A stretch of DNA of 64,000 nt from Phocaeicola sp. (lineage in GTDB: Bacteria > Bacteroidota > Bacteroidia > Bacteroidales > Bacteroidaceae). Shown one piece after another: positions 9,598 to 18,590 of the stretch. Each line of letters begins with the position of its first letter. The stretch's first letter is position 1. The stretch spans positions 1-64,000 of the forward strand of contig JALEQJ010000025.1 in NCBI GenBank assembly GCA_022764505.1, read 5' to 3'. The notes under the pieces are model-generated. The model was given only the letters and a program-made list of their open reading frames with translations, ran no database searches and was not told the DNA's origin. A program made the translations under genes and the position numbers.

Positions 9598-10938
9598 CTA
9601 TCTATGGAACAATAGAGGCTGAGCTGCATCACGATGAAGAATTTTCCCCTTATTATATACAAGTTTACCATTCACAAAAGTGGCGTGAACAGATGCAGGG
9701 AAAATTTTTCCTTCGGCAGGACTCCAGCCACACTTACTGCGTATATCCTCTTTCGTTACAATACAAGATCTTGTTCTATCTACCAATACAAGGTCTGCAT
9801 AATAACCTTCTCTCAAGTAACCTCGTTTATCTATTTGATATATTTCTGCAGGTGCGTGACACATTTTTTGTACCACAGTAGGCAAATCTATAATTTGCTG
9901 TTCTACTAATTCCAACATAGAAAGTAAAGAAAACTGGATATAAGGCATACCTGATGTAGCTTTGAAAGCTCCTCCTTCTTTCTCTGCCAACAAATGGGGA
10001 GCATGATCCGTAGCTACTACATCTATCAAGTTTGTATGTAAGGCTTTTCTAAGTTGTTCTCTATCTTTTTGTGTTTTAATGGCAGGATTACACTTGATCT
10101 TACTACCCAATGTCCGATAATCTTCTTCGGTGTACATAAGATGAGGAATACAGACTTCTGCCGTAATATGCTTTTCTGCAATAGGTTTATCTATAAATAG
10201 GCTCAACTCCCGAGCCGTAGTAAGGTGTAAAACATATAACCTTGCACCTGTTTCCCTTGCCAATTCTACAGCCAACTGAGAAGAATTAAAGCAAGCTTCT
10301 TCATTTCTGATATATGGGTGATATTCTATAGGCGCATCTTCTCCGTATAACTGTTTATAATGTTCCGTCTGAATACGTATCACACCTTGATCCTCACAAT
10401 GAGTAGCTATGAGTATAGGAGATTCTTCAAAAATTTTTCGTAAAGCTTCCTTTCTATCTACGAGCATATTGCCTGTACTGGCACCCATAAAAAGCTTCAC
10501 ACCACAAACCTTGCTTGTATCCAAATCTCGCAATAAATGTACATTATTGTTGGTCGCACCTAAATAAAAGGAGTAATTGATGAGCGACTTCTCTCTTGCC
10601 ATAGCATGCTTTTCCTCCAAAGCCTCCAAAGTGGTAGTCTGTGGAACGCAGTTAGGCATATCCATAAAGGAAGTAACTCCCCCTGCTACAGCTGCCTCTG
10701 TCTCAGATATCATATCTGCCTTGTGTGTAAGACCGGGATCTCTGAAGTGTACATGGTCATCTATTACTCCGGGCATAAGTAGATAGCCCTGAGCGTCTAT
10801 CACAATATCCGTATCAAGCATAGCTATTTGAGAACCAGCTTTCACTTCTTTTATATATGCACCTTCTATAAGAAGCGAACCTACATACGTAGTGCCTTCA
10901 TTTACTATCGTTGCTCCTTTAATCCAAGTCCTGTTCAT
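9598..10938 (-). CDS. pyrC: Dihydroorotase
   Basis: A zinc amidohydrolase that closes carbamoyl aspartate to dihydroorotate in pyrimidine synthesis. Metal-binding HVHFRDPG is at about 62-69, the carboxylated-lysine stretch is VKLFMGASTG, later metal ligands lie in ATHCEDQG and LHLTTA, and the last in ATDHAPH. It is a class I, allantoinase-like enzyme of about 446 residues. I use the ATG at 10938: an upstream in-frame ATG at 10974 would put 12 extra residues inside the mannosyltransferase gene, whose stop lies 8 bases before the chosen start. Confidence 0.93.
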   Translation of the reverse strand: MNRTWIKGATIVNEGTTYVGSLLIEGAYIKEVKAGSQIAMLDTDIVIDAQGYLLMPGVIDDHVHFRDPGLTHKADMISETEAAVAGGVTSFMDMPNCVPQTTTLEALEEKHAMAREKSLINYSFYLGATNNNVHLLRDLDTSKVCGVKLFMGASTGNMLVDRKEALRKIFEESPILIATHCEDQGVIRIQTEHYKQLYGEDAPIEYHPYIRNEEACFNSSQLAVELARETGARLYVLHLTTARELSLFIDKPIAEKHITAEVCIPHLMYTEEDYRTLGSKIKCNPAIKTQKDREQLRKALHTNLIDVVATDHAPHLLAEKEGGAFKATSGMPYIQFSLLSMLELVEQQIIDLPTVVQKMCHAPAEIYQIDKRGYLREGYYADLVLVDRTRSCIVTKEDIRSKCGWSPAEGKIFPASVHATFVNGKLVYNKGKILHRDAAQPLLFHR

Positions 10939-10946
10939 CGTACAAG

Positions 10947-11690
10947 TTATTTTTGTGGATATTTTCGAAACCAACTATTCCACTTAAGCTGGATAACTCC
11001 GAATATGGCTTCCCCAAAGATAGAACTGTTCATCTTAGACTCTCCCAATTTTCTATTGATAAAAATTACGGGAACTTCTACCACCTTAAATCCACATTGT
11101 ATAGCCGTAAATTTCATTTCTATCTGGAAAGCATAACCCTTGAAACGAATTTTATCCAATTCTATGGTTTCCAAGACTTTTTTCTTATAGCACTTAAAGC
11201 CGGCAGTAGTATCACAAATGGGTATTCTTGTAATCAATCGGACATATTTTGAAGCAAAATAAGACATCAATACACGTCCCATAGGCCAATTTACAACATT
11301 CACACCACTCACATAGCGTGAGCCTATGGCTACATCGTTCCCCTCTTCGTGGCAAGCATAATATAGGCGTGGTAAATCTTTGGGGTCGTGACTGAAGTCT
11401 GCGTCCATCTCAAAGATATAATCATACCCTTTTTCCAATGCCCACTTAAAACCAGCTATATAAGCTGTACCTAATCCCAACTTTCCTTTTCGCTCTATCA
11501 TAAAAAGTCTATCTGGAAATTCTGTCTGAAGGGTCTTTACTATAGAAGCCGTACCATCCGGAGAATTATCTTCTACAATGAGGATATGAAAACATTTCTC
11601 CAAAGAGAACACAGCTCGTATAATAGCTTCTACATTCTCTCTTTCATTATAGGTAGGAATAATGACTATACTATCGTTTACTGAACTCAT
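10947..11690 (-). CDS. Polyprenol monophosphomannose synthase (GT2, Dpm1-like)
   Basis: It transfers mannose from GDP-mannose to a polyprenyl phosphate carrier at the inner membrane. The 247-residue protein is a GT-A fold family 2 enzyme: IIPTYNERENVEAII near the N-terminus, EDNSPDGTA, and the metal-binding DADFSHDP around residue 98, followed by GSRYVSG and TTAGFKCYKKKVLE, which are typical of dolichol-phosphate mannose synthases. It lacks the C-terminal membrane domains of some relatives. It is the first gene of a run to pyrC, plsC, recF and the DUF721 gene, with a promoter box 22 bases upstream. Confidence 0.9.
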   Translation of the reverse strand: MSSVNDSIVIIPTYNERENVEAIIRAVFSLEKCFHILIVEDNSPDGTASIVKTLQTEFPDRLFMIERKGKLGLGTAYIAGFKWALEKGYDYIFEMDADFSHDPKDLPRLYYACHEEGNDVAIGSRYVSGVNVVNWPMGRVLMSYFASKYVRLITRIPICDTTAGFKCYKKKVLETIELDKIRFKGYAFQIEMKFTAIQCGFKVVEVPVIFINRKLGESKMNSSIFGEAIFGVIQLKWNSWFRKYPQK

Positions 11691-11711
11691 TTTGTGTATT
11701 TACTATAGGGG

Positions 11712-11719
11712 CAAAGTTA
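11712..11719 (-). promoter_or_regulatory. Promoter -7 box of the mannosyltransferase-pyrC run
   Basis: CAAAGTTA on the top strand is TAACTTTG on the coding strand, a TAnnTTTG match 22 bases upstream of the ATG at 11690. No TTG at 19-20 bp was found. Confidence 0.5.
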
Positions 11720-11839
11720 GATAAAAAGCCTTGTTCTCACTACTACCGAATAGGATATTCTATATCCCCTGTTTATAATTAAGAACATAAAATGCAAGAA
11801 AATACGAGGCAAGAATAACCAAGTTCAATTCTCCAATAC

Positions 11840-11895
11840 GGTTTATATAAACCACACCGAAGTTTATATAAACTTCAACGGGAAAATATATAAAC
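11840..11895. repeat. Phased GTTTATATAAAC palindrome array, copy 1
   Basis: Three units: GGTTTATATAAACC (11840-11853), GAAGTTTATATAAACTTC (11859-11876, perfect 18-bp palindrome) and the decayed AAATATATAAAC (11884-11895). Centres are 21 and 22 bp apart, two helical turns. The same unit and spacing recur near 29.1 and 39.3 kb. Confidence 0.8.
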
Positions 11896-12034
11896 CTAAG
11901 TACGAAATAGAAAAAGCAAGCAAAAGAGAAACAGAAATGTGATATACCATAGTAAAGTTCATTCACAAGAATACACACTTCTGCTTTATTCCTCTACAAG
12001 AGAGCTTATTCCCTTTTGATGAGACTGTTTTTCC

Positions 12035-13381
12035 TTATAGCTGCGAGAGTAAAACGGTAATGAGCATATAAAACATCATACCTACGATGTCATTGGTGAT
12101 AGAAATAAAAGGACCTGTTGCAATAGCTGGATCTATCTTGAGTCTTTCCAAAGTCATAGGTACCAAGGTTCCAAAAATTGATGCAAACATCACTACTACA
12201 AAAAGACTGATAGAAACAGAATAACTCACAGTAGCTGTAGGACCAAAACGCAAAAAGTTATAAGCATACACAAGCATAGAAATAATGCTGGCATTGATCA
12301 GTGCAACCACACTTTCTTTCAGTATTTGTTTCCAAGTATTGTTGGACTGGAGAGAATTATTGGCTAAGCCTTGTACCACCAATGCCGAAGACTGTGTACC
12401 TACGTTTCCTCCCGTACCCCCGATAAGCGGAATATACAGTGCCATTTCCGGATGTGCTGCAAAAGTGGAATCAAAATTCCCTAATATCATAGAGTTTCCT
12501 ATTCCTCCCAGCATACCGATAAGCAACCAAGGCAAACGTGCTGTAGTTTGTTTCAAAACACTATCGTCTGTTTCTACGTCTTGAGAAAGACCCGAAGCTA
12601 ACTGGTAATCGCGTTCTGCCTGCTCACGTACTTGGTCCATCACGTCGTCCACCGTAATCTGTCCCACAAGCCTGCCAATACTGTCTACTACGGGAACAGC
12701 TACCAAGTCGTATTTTTCTATCACCTGCACAACCTCTTCTATAGGTGTTTCCTCATGCACAGATACCGGAGCTTTCTCCATAACGTGCTTAATTTTGGAA
12801 ACAGAAGGGCTGGTGATCATCTTTTTCAGAGGAAATACACCTTGTAAACGTTCTTCATCGTCTACCACATAGATATAATAGATTTCGTCCAGTTCTTCTG
12901 CTTGATGACGCATTTCTTTCAAGCATTCGGGCATACTCCAATTCTCGTTCACTACGAGCATTTCCGTTCCCATAAGCCCCCCTGCCGTATCTTCGTCATA
13001 CTTCAAAAGGTCTACAATGTCCCCTGCCTGCTCTATATCTTCTATGTGCGAAAGAATTTCTTCCTGCTTTTCTTCATCTAATTCACGGATTATATCTACA
13101 GCATCATCGGAGTCCATATGGTCCACGAATCGTTTTGCAATAGTTTCCGGAGGAAGAATATCCAAAAATCTCTTTCTGGCATCTTCGTCCATCTCTATCA
13201 ATACATCCGGCGCAGTTTCATTGTCCAGAAGTAGGTAGATATATTTCGCTTCTTCGGGTTCTAACTCATTACACAGCTCTGCTATATCTGCGGGGTGCAA
13301 ATCTTTAAGAAGCCCAATCAGCTCATCGGAAGATTGGGTTTCTATGAGTTCCGAAAATCTTTTAAGTTCATCGTTTTGCAT
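12035..13381 (-). CDS. mgtE: Magnesium transporter MgtE
   Basis: MgtE is a homodimeric inner-membrane Mg2+ channel gated by its cytoplasmic domain. In the 448-residue protein the acidic N-domain (about 1-130, with LLKDLHPADIAEL and EEKQEEILSHI repeats) is followed by two CBS domains (about 135-260), a plug helix, and five transmembrane segments (about 285-448) with PLIGGTGGNVGTQSS and ITNDIVGMMFY, which form the ion pore. The length is normal. It starts 28 bases after rsmA ends and could share its transcript. Confidence 0.96.
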   Translation of the reverse strand: MQNDELKRFSELIETQSSDELIGLLKDLHPADIAELCNELEPEEAKYIYLLLDNETAPDVLIEMDEDARKRFLDILPPETIAKRFVDHMDSDDAVDIIRELDEEKQEEILSHIEDIEQAGDIVDLLKYDEDTAGGLMGTEMLVVNENWSMPECLKEMRHQAEELDEIYYIYVVDDEERLQGVFPLKKMITSPSVSKIKHVMEKAPVSVHEETPIEEVVQVIEKYDLVAVPVVDSIGRLVGQITVDDVMDQVREQAERDYQLASGLSQDVETDDSVLKQTTARLPWLLIGMLGGIGNSMILGNFDSTFAAHPEMALYIPLIGGTGGNVGTQSSALVVQGLANNSLQSNNTWKQILKESVVALINASIISMLVYAYNFLRFGPTATVSYSVSISLFVVVMFASIFGTLVPMTLERLKIDPAIATGPFISITNDIVGMMFYMLITVLLSQL

Positions 13382-13409
13382 AAGCTCTCTGTATCTATAA
13401 GTTATACAC

Positions 13410-14198
13410 CTATGGTTTTCGTACTACCATTTCTATTCTATTGGTCAAATCTATAAAATCCTGCACAGACAGTTGCTCCGGACGTTTATTGAAGATTGGA
13501 TCTTGAGCTAATTCTGTGTTTTTATCCAATATGGTAGAGATTGAATTACGAAGCATTTTCCGACGCTGATTAAAAGTAGTCTTCACAATTTGCTTAAACA
13601 GCATCTCATTACAACCCAAATCTACAGTTTCATTGCGTGTCATTCTGATGACTGCACTCTTTACTTTAGGAGGTGGATTGAAGACGTGCTCATCTACAGT
13701 AAACAGGTATTCCACATGATACCACGCTTGTATCAGTACACTCAATATACCATAGGTTTTACTTCCTGGTTTTGCAGCAATACGCTCTGCCACTTCTTTT
13801 TGAATCATACCTGTACAGCAGGGAACCCAGTTTTTGTACTCCAACATTTTGAAGAAAATCTGACTGGAGATATTATAAGGATAGTTTCCCGTCAAGACAA
13901 AAGGCTGCCCATCAAATATACGGGACAAATCCATACGCAAAAAGTCTTGTTCTATAATGTGCTCTTCTTGGAGAGAAAAATGTTCTCTGAGATAAGCTAC
14001 AGATTCAAAATCCAATTCTACAACAGTAAGCGGTCGCTTCTTCTCTATAAGAAACTGTGTAAGCACTCCCATACCGGGACCTACTTCCAATATAGGAATA
14101 TCCGGGCACACATCTACCGTATCCGCTATACGTTGTGCTATATGTAAATCTTTCAGGAAATGCTGTCCCAAGAACTTTTTAGGCTTTACTGTCCGCAT
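13410..14198 (-). CDS. rsmA: 16S rRNA (adenine1518-N6/adenine1519-N6)-dimethyltransferase
   Basis: RsmA (KsgA) dimethylates two adjacent adenines near the 3' end of 16S rRNA late in small-subunit assembly. The 262-residue protein starts with KPKKFLGQHFLKD, has the S-adenosylmethionine motif I EVGPGMGVLT (about 39-48), motif IV NYPYNISSQIFFKML, and the C-terminal helical domain with FNPPPKVKSAVIR. Full length. A divergent promoter pair lies upstream at 14251-14273. Confidence 0.97.
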   Translation of the reverse strand: MRTVKPKKFLGQHFLKDLHIAQRIADTVDVCPDIPILEVGPGMGVLTQFLIEKKRPLTVVELDFESVAYLREHFSLQEEHIIEQDFLRMDLSRIFDGQPFVLTGNYPYNISSQIFFKMLEYKNWVPCCTGMIQKEVAERIAAKPGSKTYGILSVLIQAWYHVEYLFTVDEHVFNPPPKVKSAVIRMTRNETVDLGCNEMLFKQIVKTTFNQRRKMLRNSISTILDKNTELAQDPIFNKRPEQLSVQDFIDLTNRIEMVVRKP

Positions 14199-14250
14199 GA
14201 ATGGTTTCTAATTTAGGGTATGTTTAAGTTCTTAATTAAAGTGCAAGCAC

Positions 14251-14258
14251 TATCTTTG
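14251..14258 (+). promoter_or_regulatory. Promoter -7 box of the flippase-like gene
   Basis: TATCTTTG fits TAnnTTTG. It lies 104 bases before the ATG at 14363, and only 7 bases separate it from the opposite-strand rsmA box. Confidence 0.5.
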
Positions 14259-14265
14259 CAAGATG

Positions 14266-14273
14266 CAAAAGTA
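14266..14273 (-). promoter_or_regulatory. Promoter -7 box of rsmA
   Basis: CAAAAGTA on the top strand is TACTTTTG on the rsmA strand, 68 bases before its ATG. The two face-to-face boxes mean that polymerase on one promoter would cover the other. Confidence 0.5.
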
Positions 14274-14362
14274 CAGATTTATCCTCCGAGAACATTACAA
14301 TTATCTGTATTTCTCGTAGAATAAGTCTTAAACAGCCTATTCATCAAACTATCTGCAAACGA

Positions 14363-15349
14363 ATGCTACAAGGAAAAAACTTTGCCAAGGTTTGGCAAAT
14401 AGCTCTTCCGTTACTCTTAGGAGCTTTTATATTGGCGTGGACCTATCATGGTATGGATTTCAGCAAAACATGGAACATACTACTTTCCGAGACAAACTAC
14501 GGCTGGCTCTTTCTTTCACTCATATTCGGGGTACTTTCTCATATATGGAGAGGTCTACGTTGGAATTTAACCTTAGAACCTTTGGGAGAATTTCCGAAGA
14601 AGAGAAATAGCATTTATGCTATCTTCGTATCTTATGCTGCAAATTTAGTCATACCACGCATTGGAGAAGTTTCTCGCTGTGGCATTTTGAATAAATATGA
14701 TGGAGTTTCTTTTACAAAGGCTGTAGGAACAGTTGTAACCGAACGTATCATAGACACTCTTTGTATAGGGCTTATTACACTCATCACCTTACTTTTACAG
14801 ACCGACATTTTCACTTCTTTCTTCCAAGAAACAGGAACGAAAGAATTTCCCTTCAAGCATTTATTCTCTTCTACCAATTTTTATATCACTCTGATTTGTC
14901 TATTAGGACTATGTATCCTCTCTTTCTTATTATTGAGGAAACTCGCCATCTATAGCAAATTTAAGAATAGCATTTCCAACATCATTTTAGGGTGCTTATC
15001 ACTAAAGAACGTAAAGAATCTTCCACTCTTCCTATTGTATACAGTAGGAATATGGGGTGGTTATTTCCTACAATTCTATCTCACGTTTTTTTGCTTTGAT
15101 TTCTCCGCCGAACTAAGCTTTTCTGCCGGATTAGTATTATTCGTAGTAGGTACGATAGCCGTCATCGTTCCTACCCCCAATGGTGCCGGTCCTTGGCACT
15201 TTGCTGTTATCACTATGATGATGATGTATGGTATAGACAAGGAAAACGCAGGAATTTTTGCTCTCTTAGTACACGGCATTCAAACTATTTTATTAGCTTT
15301 GTTAGGAATTTATGGACTTGTGGCATTGCCACTTACAAATAAAAAATAA
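14363..15349 (+). CDS. Flippase-like / lysylphosphatidylglycerol synthase TM-region protein
   Basis: A 328-residue integral membrane protein of the LPG_synthase_TM (UPF0104) family. It has about eight hydrophobic segments, the conserved WRGLRWNLTLEPLG stretch after TM2, NLVIPRIGEVSRCGIL and GVSFTKAVGTVVTERIIDTL in the middle, and VGTIAVIVPTPNGAGPWHF toward the end; these are hallmarks of the family. Members move or modify lipids; without the C-terminal aminoacyltransferase domain this one is only a membrane module, so the substrate is unknown. pepD starts 5 bases after its stop. Confidence 0.85.
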   Translation: MLQGKNFAKVWQIALPLLLGAFILAWTYHGMDFSKTWNILLSETNYGWLFLSLIFGVLSHIWRGLRWNLTLEPLGEFPKKRNSIYAIFVSYAANLVIPRIGEVSRCGILNKYDGVSFTKAVGTVVTERIIDTLCIGLITLITLLLQTDIFTSFFQETGTKEFPFKHLFSSTNFYITLICLLGLCILSFLLLRKLAIYSKFKNSISNIILGCLSLKNVKNLPLFLLYTVGIWGGYFLQFYLTFFCFDFSAELSFSAGLVLFVVGTIAVIVPTPNGAGPWHFAVITMMMMYGIDKENAGIFALLVHGIQTILLALLGIYGLVALPLTNKK

Positions 15350-15354
15350 ATATT

Positions 15355-16812
15355 ATGAGTGAAATCCTTTCGTTAGCTCCACAAAACGTGTGGAAACATT
15401 TTTACGACTTAACACAAATACCTCGTCCTTCCGGACATATGGAGAGAGTGCAAGCGTTTTTATTAGAATTTGGTAAGAAAACAGGTGTAGAAACTTTTAT
15501 GGATGAAGCCGGCAACGTCATCTATAAAAAGCCTGCTACTCCGGGTATGGAAGACAAGAAAGTTGTCATTCTACAAGCACATATGGATATGGTACCTCAA
15601 GCCAATAAAGGTACTGAACACGATTTCGTAAAAGATCCTATACAAACTTATATAGATGGAGAATGGGTAAAAGCCAAAGGCACTACACTCGGTTCTGACA
15701 ATGGTATGGGAGTAGCGGCTATTATGGCTGTAATGGAAGATAAAAACCTAAAGCACGGACCATTAGTAGGTTTGATTACATCGGACGAAGAAACCGGTAT
15801 GTTTGGTGCTTTCGGTCTTAAACCCGGAACTGTAGAAGGTGATATTCTCCTCAACTTAGACTCAGAAGAAGAAGGAGAACTCTACATAGGTTGCGCTGGT
15901 GGAGAAGATCTCACAGCTGAGTTAGAATATAAACCGGAAGCTGTCAATCCTGCTCACGTAGCATTGAAAATTGTTGTAAAAGGATTACGTGGCGGACACT
16001 CCGGCGTACAAATAGGAGAAGGTTTAGCAAATGCCAATAAACTGATGACAAGATTTGTACACCACGCTATCAAATATTATGGTGCAGACCTCGCTTCTTG
16101 GGAAGGTGGAAATATGAGAAATGCTGTTCCCCGTGAATGCGAAGCCATTCTTACATTCCCGGAAAGTGAATTGGAAAAACTGACAGCCTATGCCAAAGAA
16201 TGCGAAAAGACTTGGCAAGAAGAATTTGACACCATAGAAAAGAATATCCTTGTATTGGCAGAACGTACAGAGCTACCTCAATTCATAGTTCCTGCCCCTA
16301 TCAGAGATAATGTCATCAGTGCACTATATGCTTGTCCTAATGGAGTAGAACGTTATATCCCTACTATCCCCGATACTGTAGAAACTTCTTCAAACTTGGC
16401 TATCGTAACCATAGGAGAAGGTAAAGTAGCCATCAAAGTGCTTACAAGAAGTTCTCGTGAAACAATGAAAGACTATAGAAATACAGCGATAGAAAACTGT
16501 TTCTCTATGGCAGGAATGTCTGTAGTACGATCCGGTGGATACTCCGGTTGGTCGCCGGACGTAAACTCTCCGATCCTCCATGCTATGAAAAAGTCTTATC
16601 AACAACAATTCGGCAAAGAACCAAAAATAAGTGTAATACACGCAGGATTAGAATGCGGTATCATTGGATCTGTAGTACCGGGATTAGATATGATTTCATT
16701 TGGTCCTACATTGCAGTGCCCACATACACCTGAAGAAAGATGTCATATTCCTTCAGTTCCTAAGTTCTACGATTTCTTAATCGCAACTTTGGAAAATACA
16801 CCAAAGAAATAA
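15355..16812 (+). CDS. pepD: Aminoacyl-histidine dipeptidase (M20 family)
   Basis: A zinc dipeptidase acting on carnosine-like and other dipeptides in the cytoplasm. In the 485-residue protein the M20C metal-site motifs are QAHMDMVPQ (His76, Asp78), GSDNGMGVAA (Asp115) and SDEETGMFGA with the general-base glutamate (about 144-150), a lid domain containing RGGHSGVQIG, and the last zinc ligand in CPHTPEERCHI near the C-terminus. Full length. It is probably co-transcribed with the flippase-like gene and is ended by the terminator at 16840. Confidence 0.95.
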   Translation: MSEILSLAPQNVWKHFYDLTQIPRPSGHMERVQAFLLEFGKKTGVETFMDEAGNVIYKKPATPGMEDKKVVILQAHMDMVPQANKGTEHDFVKDPIQTYIDGEWVKAKGTTLGSDNGMGVAAIMAVMEDKNLKHGPLVGLITSDEETGMFGAFGLKPGTVEGDILLNLDSEEEGELYIGCAGGEDLTAELEYKPEAVNPAHVALKIVVKGLRGGHSGVQIGEGLANANKLMTRFVHHAIKYYGADLASWEGGNMRNAVPRECEAILTFPESELEKLTAYAKECEKTWQEEFDTIEKNILVLAERTELPQFIVPAPIRDNVISALYACPNGVERYIPTIPDTVETSSNLAIVTIGEGKVAIKVLTRSSRETMKDYRNTAIENCFSMAGMSVVRSGGYSGWSPDVNSPILHAMKKSYQQQFGKEPKISVIHAGLECGIIGSVVPGLDMISFGPTLQCPHTPEERCHIPSVPKFYDFLIATLENTPKK

Positions 16813-16839
16813 GAAGAATAAGACTCTTTACATAAAAGC

Positions 16840-16876
16840 AAACAGGCTGTAACTACTATGAAGTTACAGCCTGTTT
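16840..16876. terminator. Bidirectional terminator between pepD and the CPBP gene
   Basis: A perfect 15-bp stem AAACAGGCTGTAACT (16840-16854) / AGTTACAGCCTGTTT (16862-16876) with a 7-base loop, followed by T residues rightward and preceded by A residues. It serves two convergent genes. Confidence 0.9.
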
Positions 16877-16883
16877 TACTTTC

Positions 16884-17660
16884 TTACCCTTTCATTTTAT
16901 TCATCAAGAGCAAGGATAAAAGTAAAGATAATAGCCCTATGCCTAAAGAAATAAATGTACCTCCTGCAAGTATGTAATTTGTAAGTTCGCCATCTCTCAC
17001 AATATCAATCGTAGCAATAAAATTGTTTATCATATGAAAAAAGATAGGATACCAAAGATTATGGGTACAATAGTACACCCAACCTAAGCAGGTACCTATC
17101 AGTCCTGCACCTAAAATTTGAGCAGGATTACCATGTATCAAACCGAATAGAGTGGCACTTATGGCTATAGACAGATAAGGCTTTTGAGTTTGTTCCTGTA
17201 AGCATCGTTGGATACCTCCACGAAAAATAAACTCTTCTGCAATAGGTCCCAATAATACAATAGCCAAAATACCGATTGGGGATTTTAGGGCTTCTGAGAA
17301 ATATTCTGCTAAATAATCTTCCGGCTGTAAACAATCATTCAATACGGTTATCCACACTACAGCCAACATAGCAAGCAAAAATGTGTAAAAAAAGGGTTTC
17401 TGTTTTAGTTCAGAAATACGCAAAACTTTTAAGTCAAAAGATCTCCAAAACAAGATATGCCCTATTATGAGAAAAGAACCTAAGAAAGGCACCCACGCCA
17501 TCATTTCTAAACTACGCATCTGAAAAAATGGATCAATTTGTGCAACACGAGAATAAATAAAACTCCCTACTATCAGTAACAAGATTGCAGCCAATTGGGA
17601 AAAGATAAAGAGCAAAAGAAACTTCCCTACATTCCATAAATTTACCCATTTCATATTCAT
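16884..17660 (-). CDS. CPBP-family intramembrane metalloprotease
   Basis: A 258-residue membrane protein with about eight hydrophobic segments and the ABI/CPBP motifs: GPIAEEFIFRGGIQRCL (the EExxxR core near 142-147) and FGLIHGNPAQ with the second catalytic histidine, followed by NLWYPIFFHMINN with the third motif. Family members are prenyl-protein peptidase relatives related to Rce1 and, in other bacteria, act in bacteriocin immunity or maturation; the substrate here is unknown. The start is taken at the ATG at 17660; the TTG at 17664-17666 overlaps the ribF stop and is less likely. Confidence 0.88.
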   Translation of the reverse strand: MNMKWVNLWNVGKFLLLFIFSQLAAILLLIVGSFIYSRVAQIDPFFQMRSLEMMAWVPFLGSFLIIGHILFWRSFDLKVLRISELKQKPFFYTFLLAMLAVVWITVLNDCLQPEDYLAEYFSEALKSPIGILAIVLLGPIAEEFIFRGGIQRCLQEQTQKPYLSIAISATLFGLIHGNPAQILGAGLIGTCLGWVYYCTHNLWYPIFFHMINNFIATIDIVRDGELTNYILAGGTFISLGIGLLSLLLSLLLMNKMKG

Positions 17661-17662
17661 AT

Positions 17663-18586
17663 TCAACAGTTTAAAATTTCACGAGTCAGTATTTCGTCTT
17701 TTTTCAATTGTTCTATTAAAAGTGGAATGGAGGAAAACTTAATGTCTGCTCTCAAATAGCGAACAAACTCTACGGTTATCTGCTCTCCATAAATATCTTC
17801 ATTGAAATCAAGGATATGCACTTCTATCGTGATATGATTACCATTCTCCATTGTAGGACGTGTTCCTATGTCCAGCATTCCTTTATACTTCTGCCCTTTT
17901 ACCTCTACAAATACGGCATATACCCCACACATAGGTAGCAACTTATGAGTATCTGTCAAAGATATATTGGCTGTAGGGAAACCCATTTTTCTCCCCATCT
18001 GAAAGCCTCTTATAACGGTCCCTCTGACCGTATAATAGTAGCCTAAGTAAGCATTCGCTTTAGAAAGTTCTCCTGTAGCAATGAGTTTTCTGATAAGAGA
18101 AGAACTGATAGCATAGCCATTTTCTTCTAATGCTCTCCCTGCTATCACCTGCATACCCAACATCTCTCCATAATGCCTATATTGTTCAAATCCGTCGCCC
18201 CGATTATGCCCAAAACGATGGTCGTGCCCTACTATCAGAGTTTGTACCTTATAGACATCATGAAGTAATCTCATAAAAGAAAGCGCAGTAAATTTTGCCA
18301 AGTCTAAGGTAAAAGGAAGTAACAAGCAAGCATCTATTCCCGTCTTGGATAAATAAGTTATCTTTTCTTCTGCCGTAGAAAGTTCTGTGATTTGTTCTTC
18401 TGGATATAATACTTTCTTGGGGTGTTCAGAAAAGGTAATGAGCATACTTTGTAATCCTTGCTTTCTTGCCCAATCTTTTACTTCTTCTATAAGGAAGGTA
18501 TGTCCTCTATGTACACCATCAAAAAAGCCGATGGTAGCCACACAAGGCTTTATATAAATAGAGTGCTCGGTTTCTATAATGTGCAT
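17663..18586 (-). CDS. ribF: Bifunctional riboflavin kinase / FAD synthetase
   Basis: It phosphorylates riboflavin to FMN and adenylylates FMN to FAD. The N-terminal nucleotidyltransferase half has IGFFDGVHRGHTFLIEEV (about 17-34) and a downstream ISSSLIRKLI, and the C-terminal kinase half has GRKMGFPTANI (about 195) and the VEVHILDFNEDIYG strand. The 307 residues are the normal length. It ends 3 bases before the CPBP start and begins 4 bases after the calcium ATPase stop, so the three probably form one transcript. Confidence 0.96.
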   Translation of the reverse strand: MHIIETEHSIYIKPCVATIGFFDGVHRGHTFLIEEVKDWARKQGLQSMLITFSEHPKKVLYPEEQITELSTAEEKITYLSKTGIDACLLLPFTLDLAKFTALSFMRLLHDVYKVQTLIVGHDHRFGHNRGDGFEQYRHYGEMLGMQVIAGRALEENGYAISSSLIRKLIATGELSKANAYLGYYYTVRGTVIRGFQMGRKMGFPTANISLTDTHKLLPMCGVYAVFVEVKGQKYKGMLDIGTRPTMENGNHITIEVHILDFNEDIYGEQITVEFVRYLRADIKFSSIPLLIEQLKKDEILTREILNC

Positions 18587-18590
18587 AAAA

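Larger units (their letters stand above)
11691..12034. other. 344-base intergenic gap with a repeat array
   Basis: Between mgtE (ending 12035) and the mannosyltransferase (starting 11690). It holds the promoter box at 11712-11719 and the GTTTATATAAAC array at 11840-11895. A 72-codon open frame across it (11760-11978, bottom strand) is low-complexity, hydrophobic and built from the repeats, so I do not call a gene. Confidence 0.7.

Noticed and set aside
11840..11895. CRISPR array
   Set aside because: Units are only 12-20 bp, AT-rich palindromes with 21-22 bp period and no spacers; there are no cas genes.
11760..11978. 72-codon open frame between mgtE and the mannosyltransferase
   Set aside because: It runs through the palindromic repeat array, is hydrophobic and low-complexity, and has no ribosome site or family resemblance.
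13590..14147. 185-codon open frame opposite rsmA
   Set aside because: It is an antisense shadow of a well-supported gene, rich in Ser/His/Cys/Tyr, as expected from the reverse frame.
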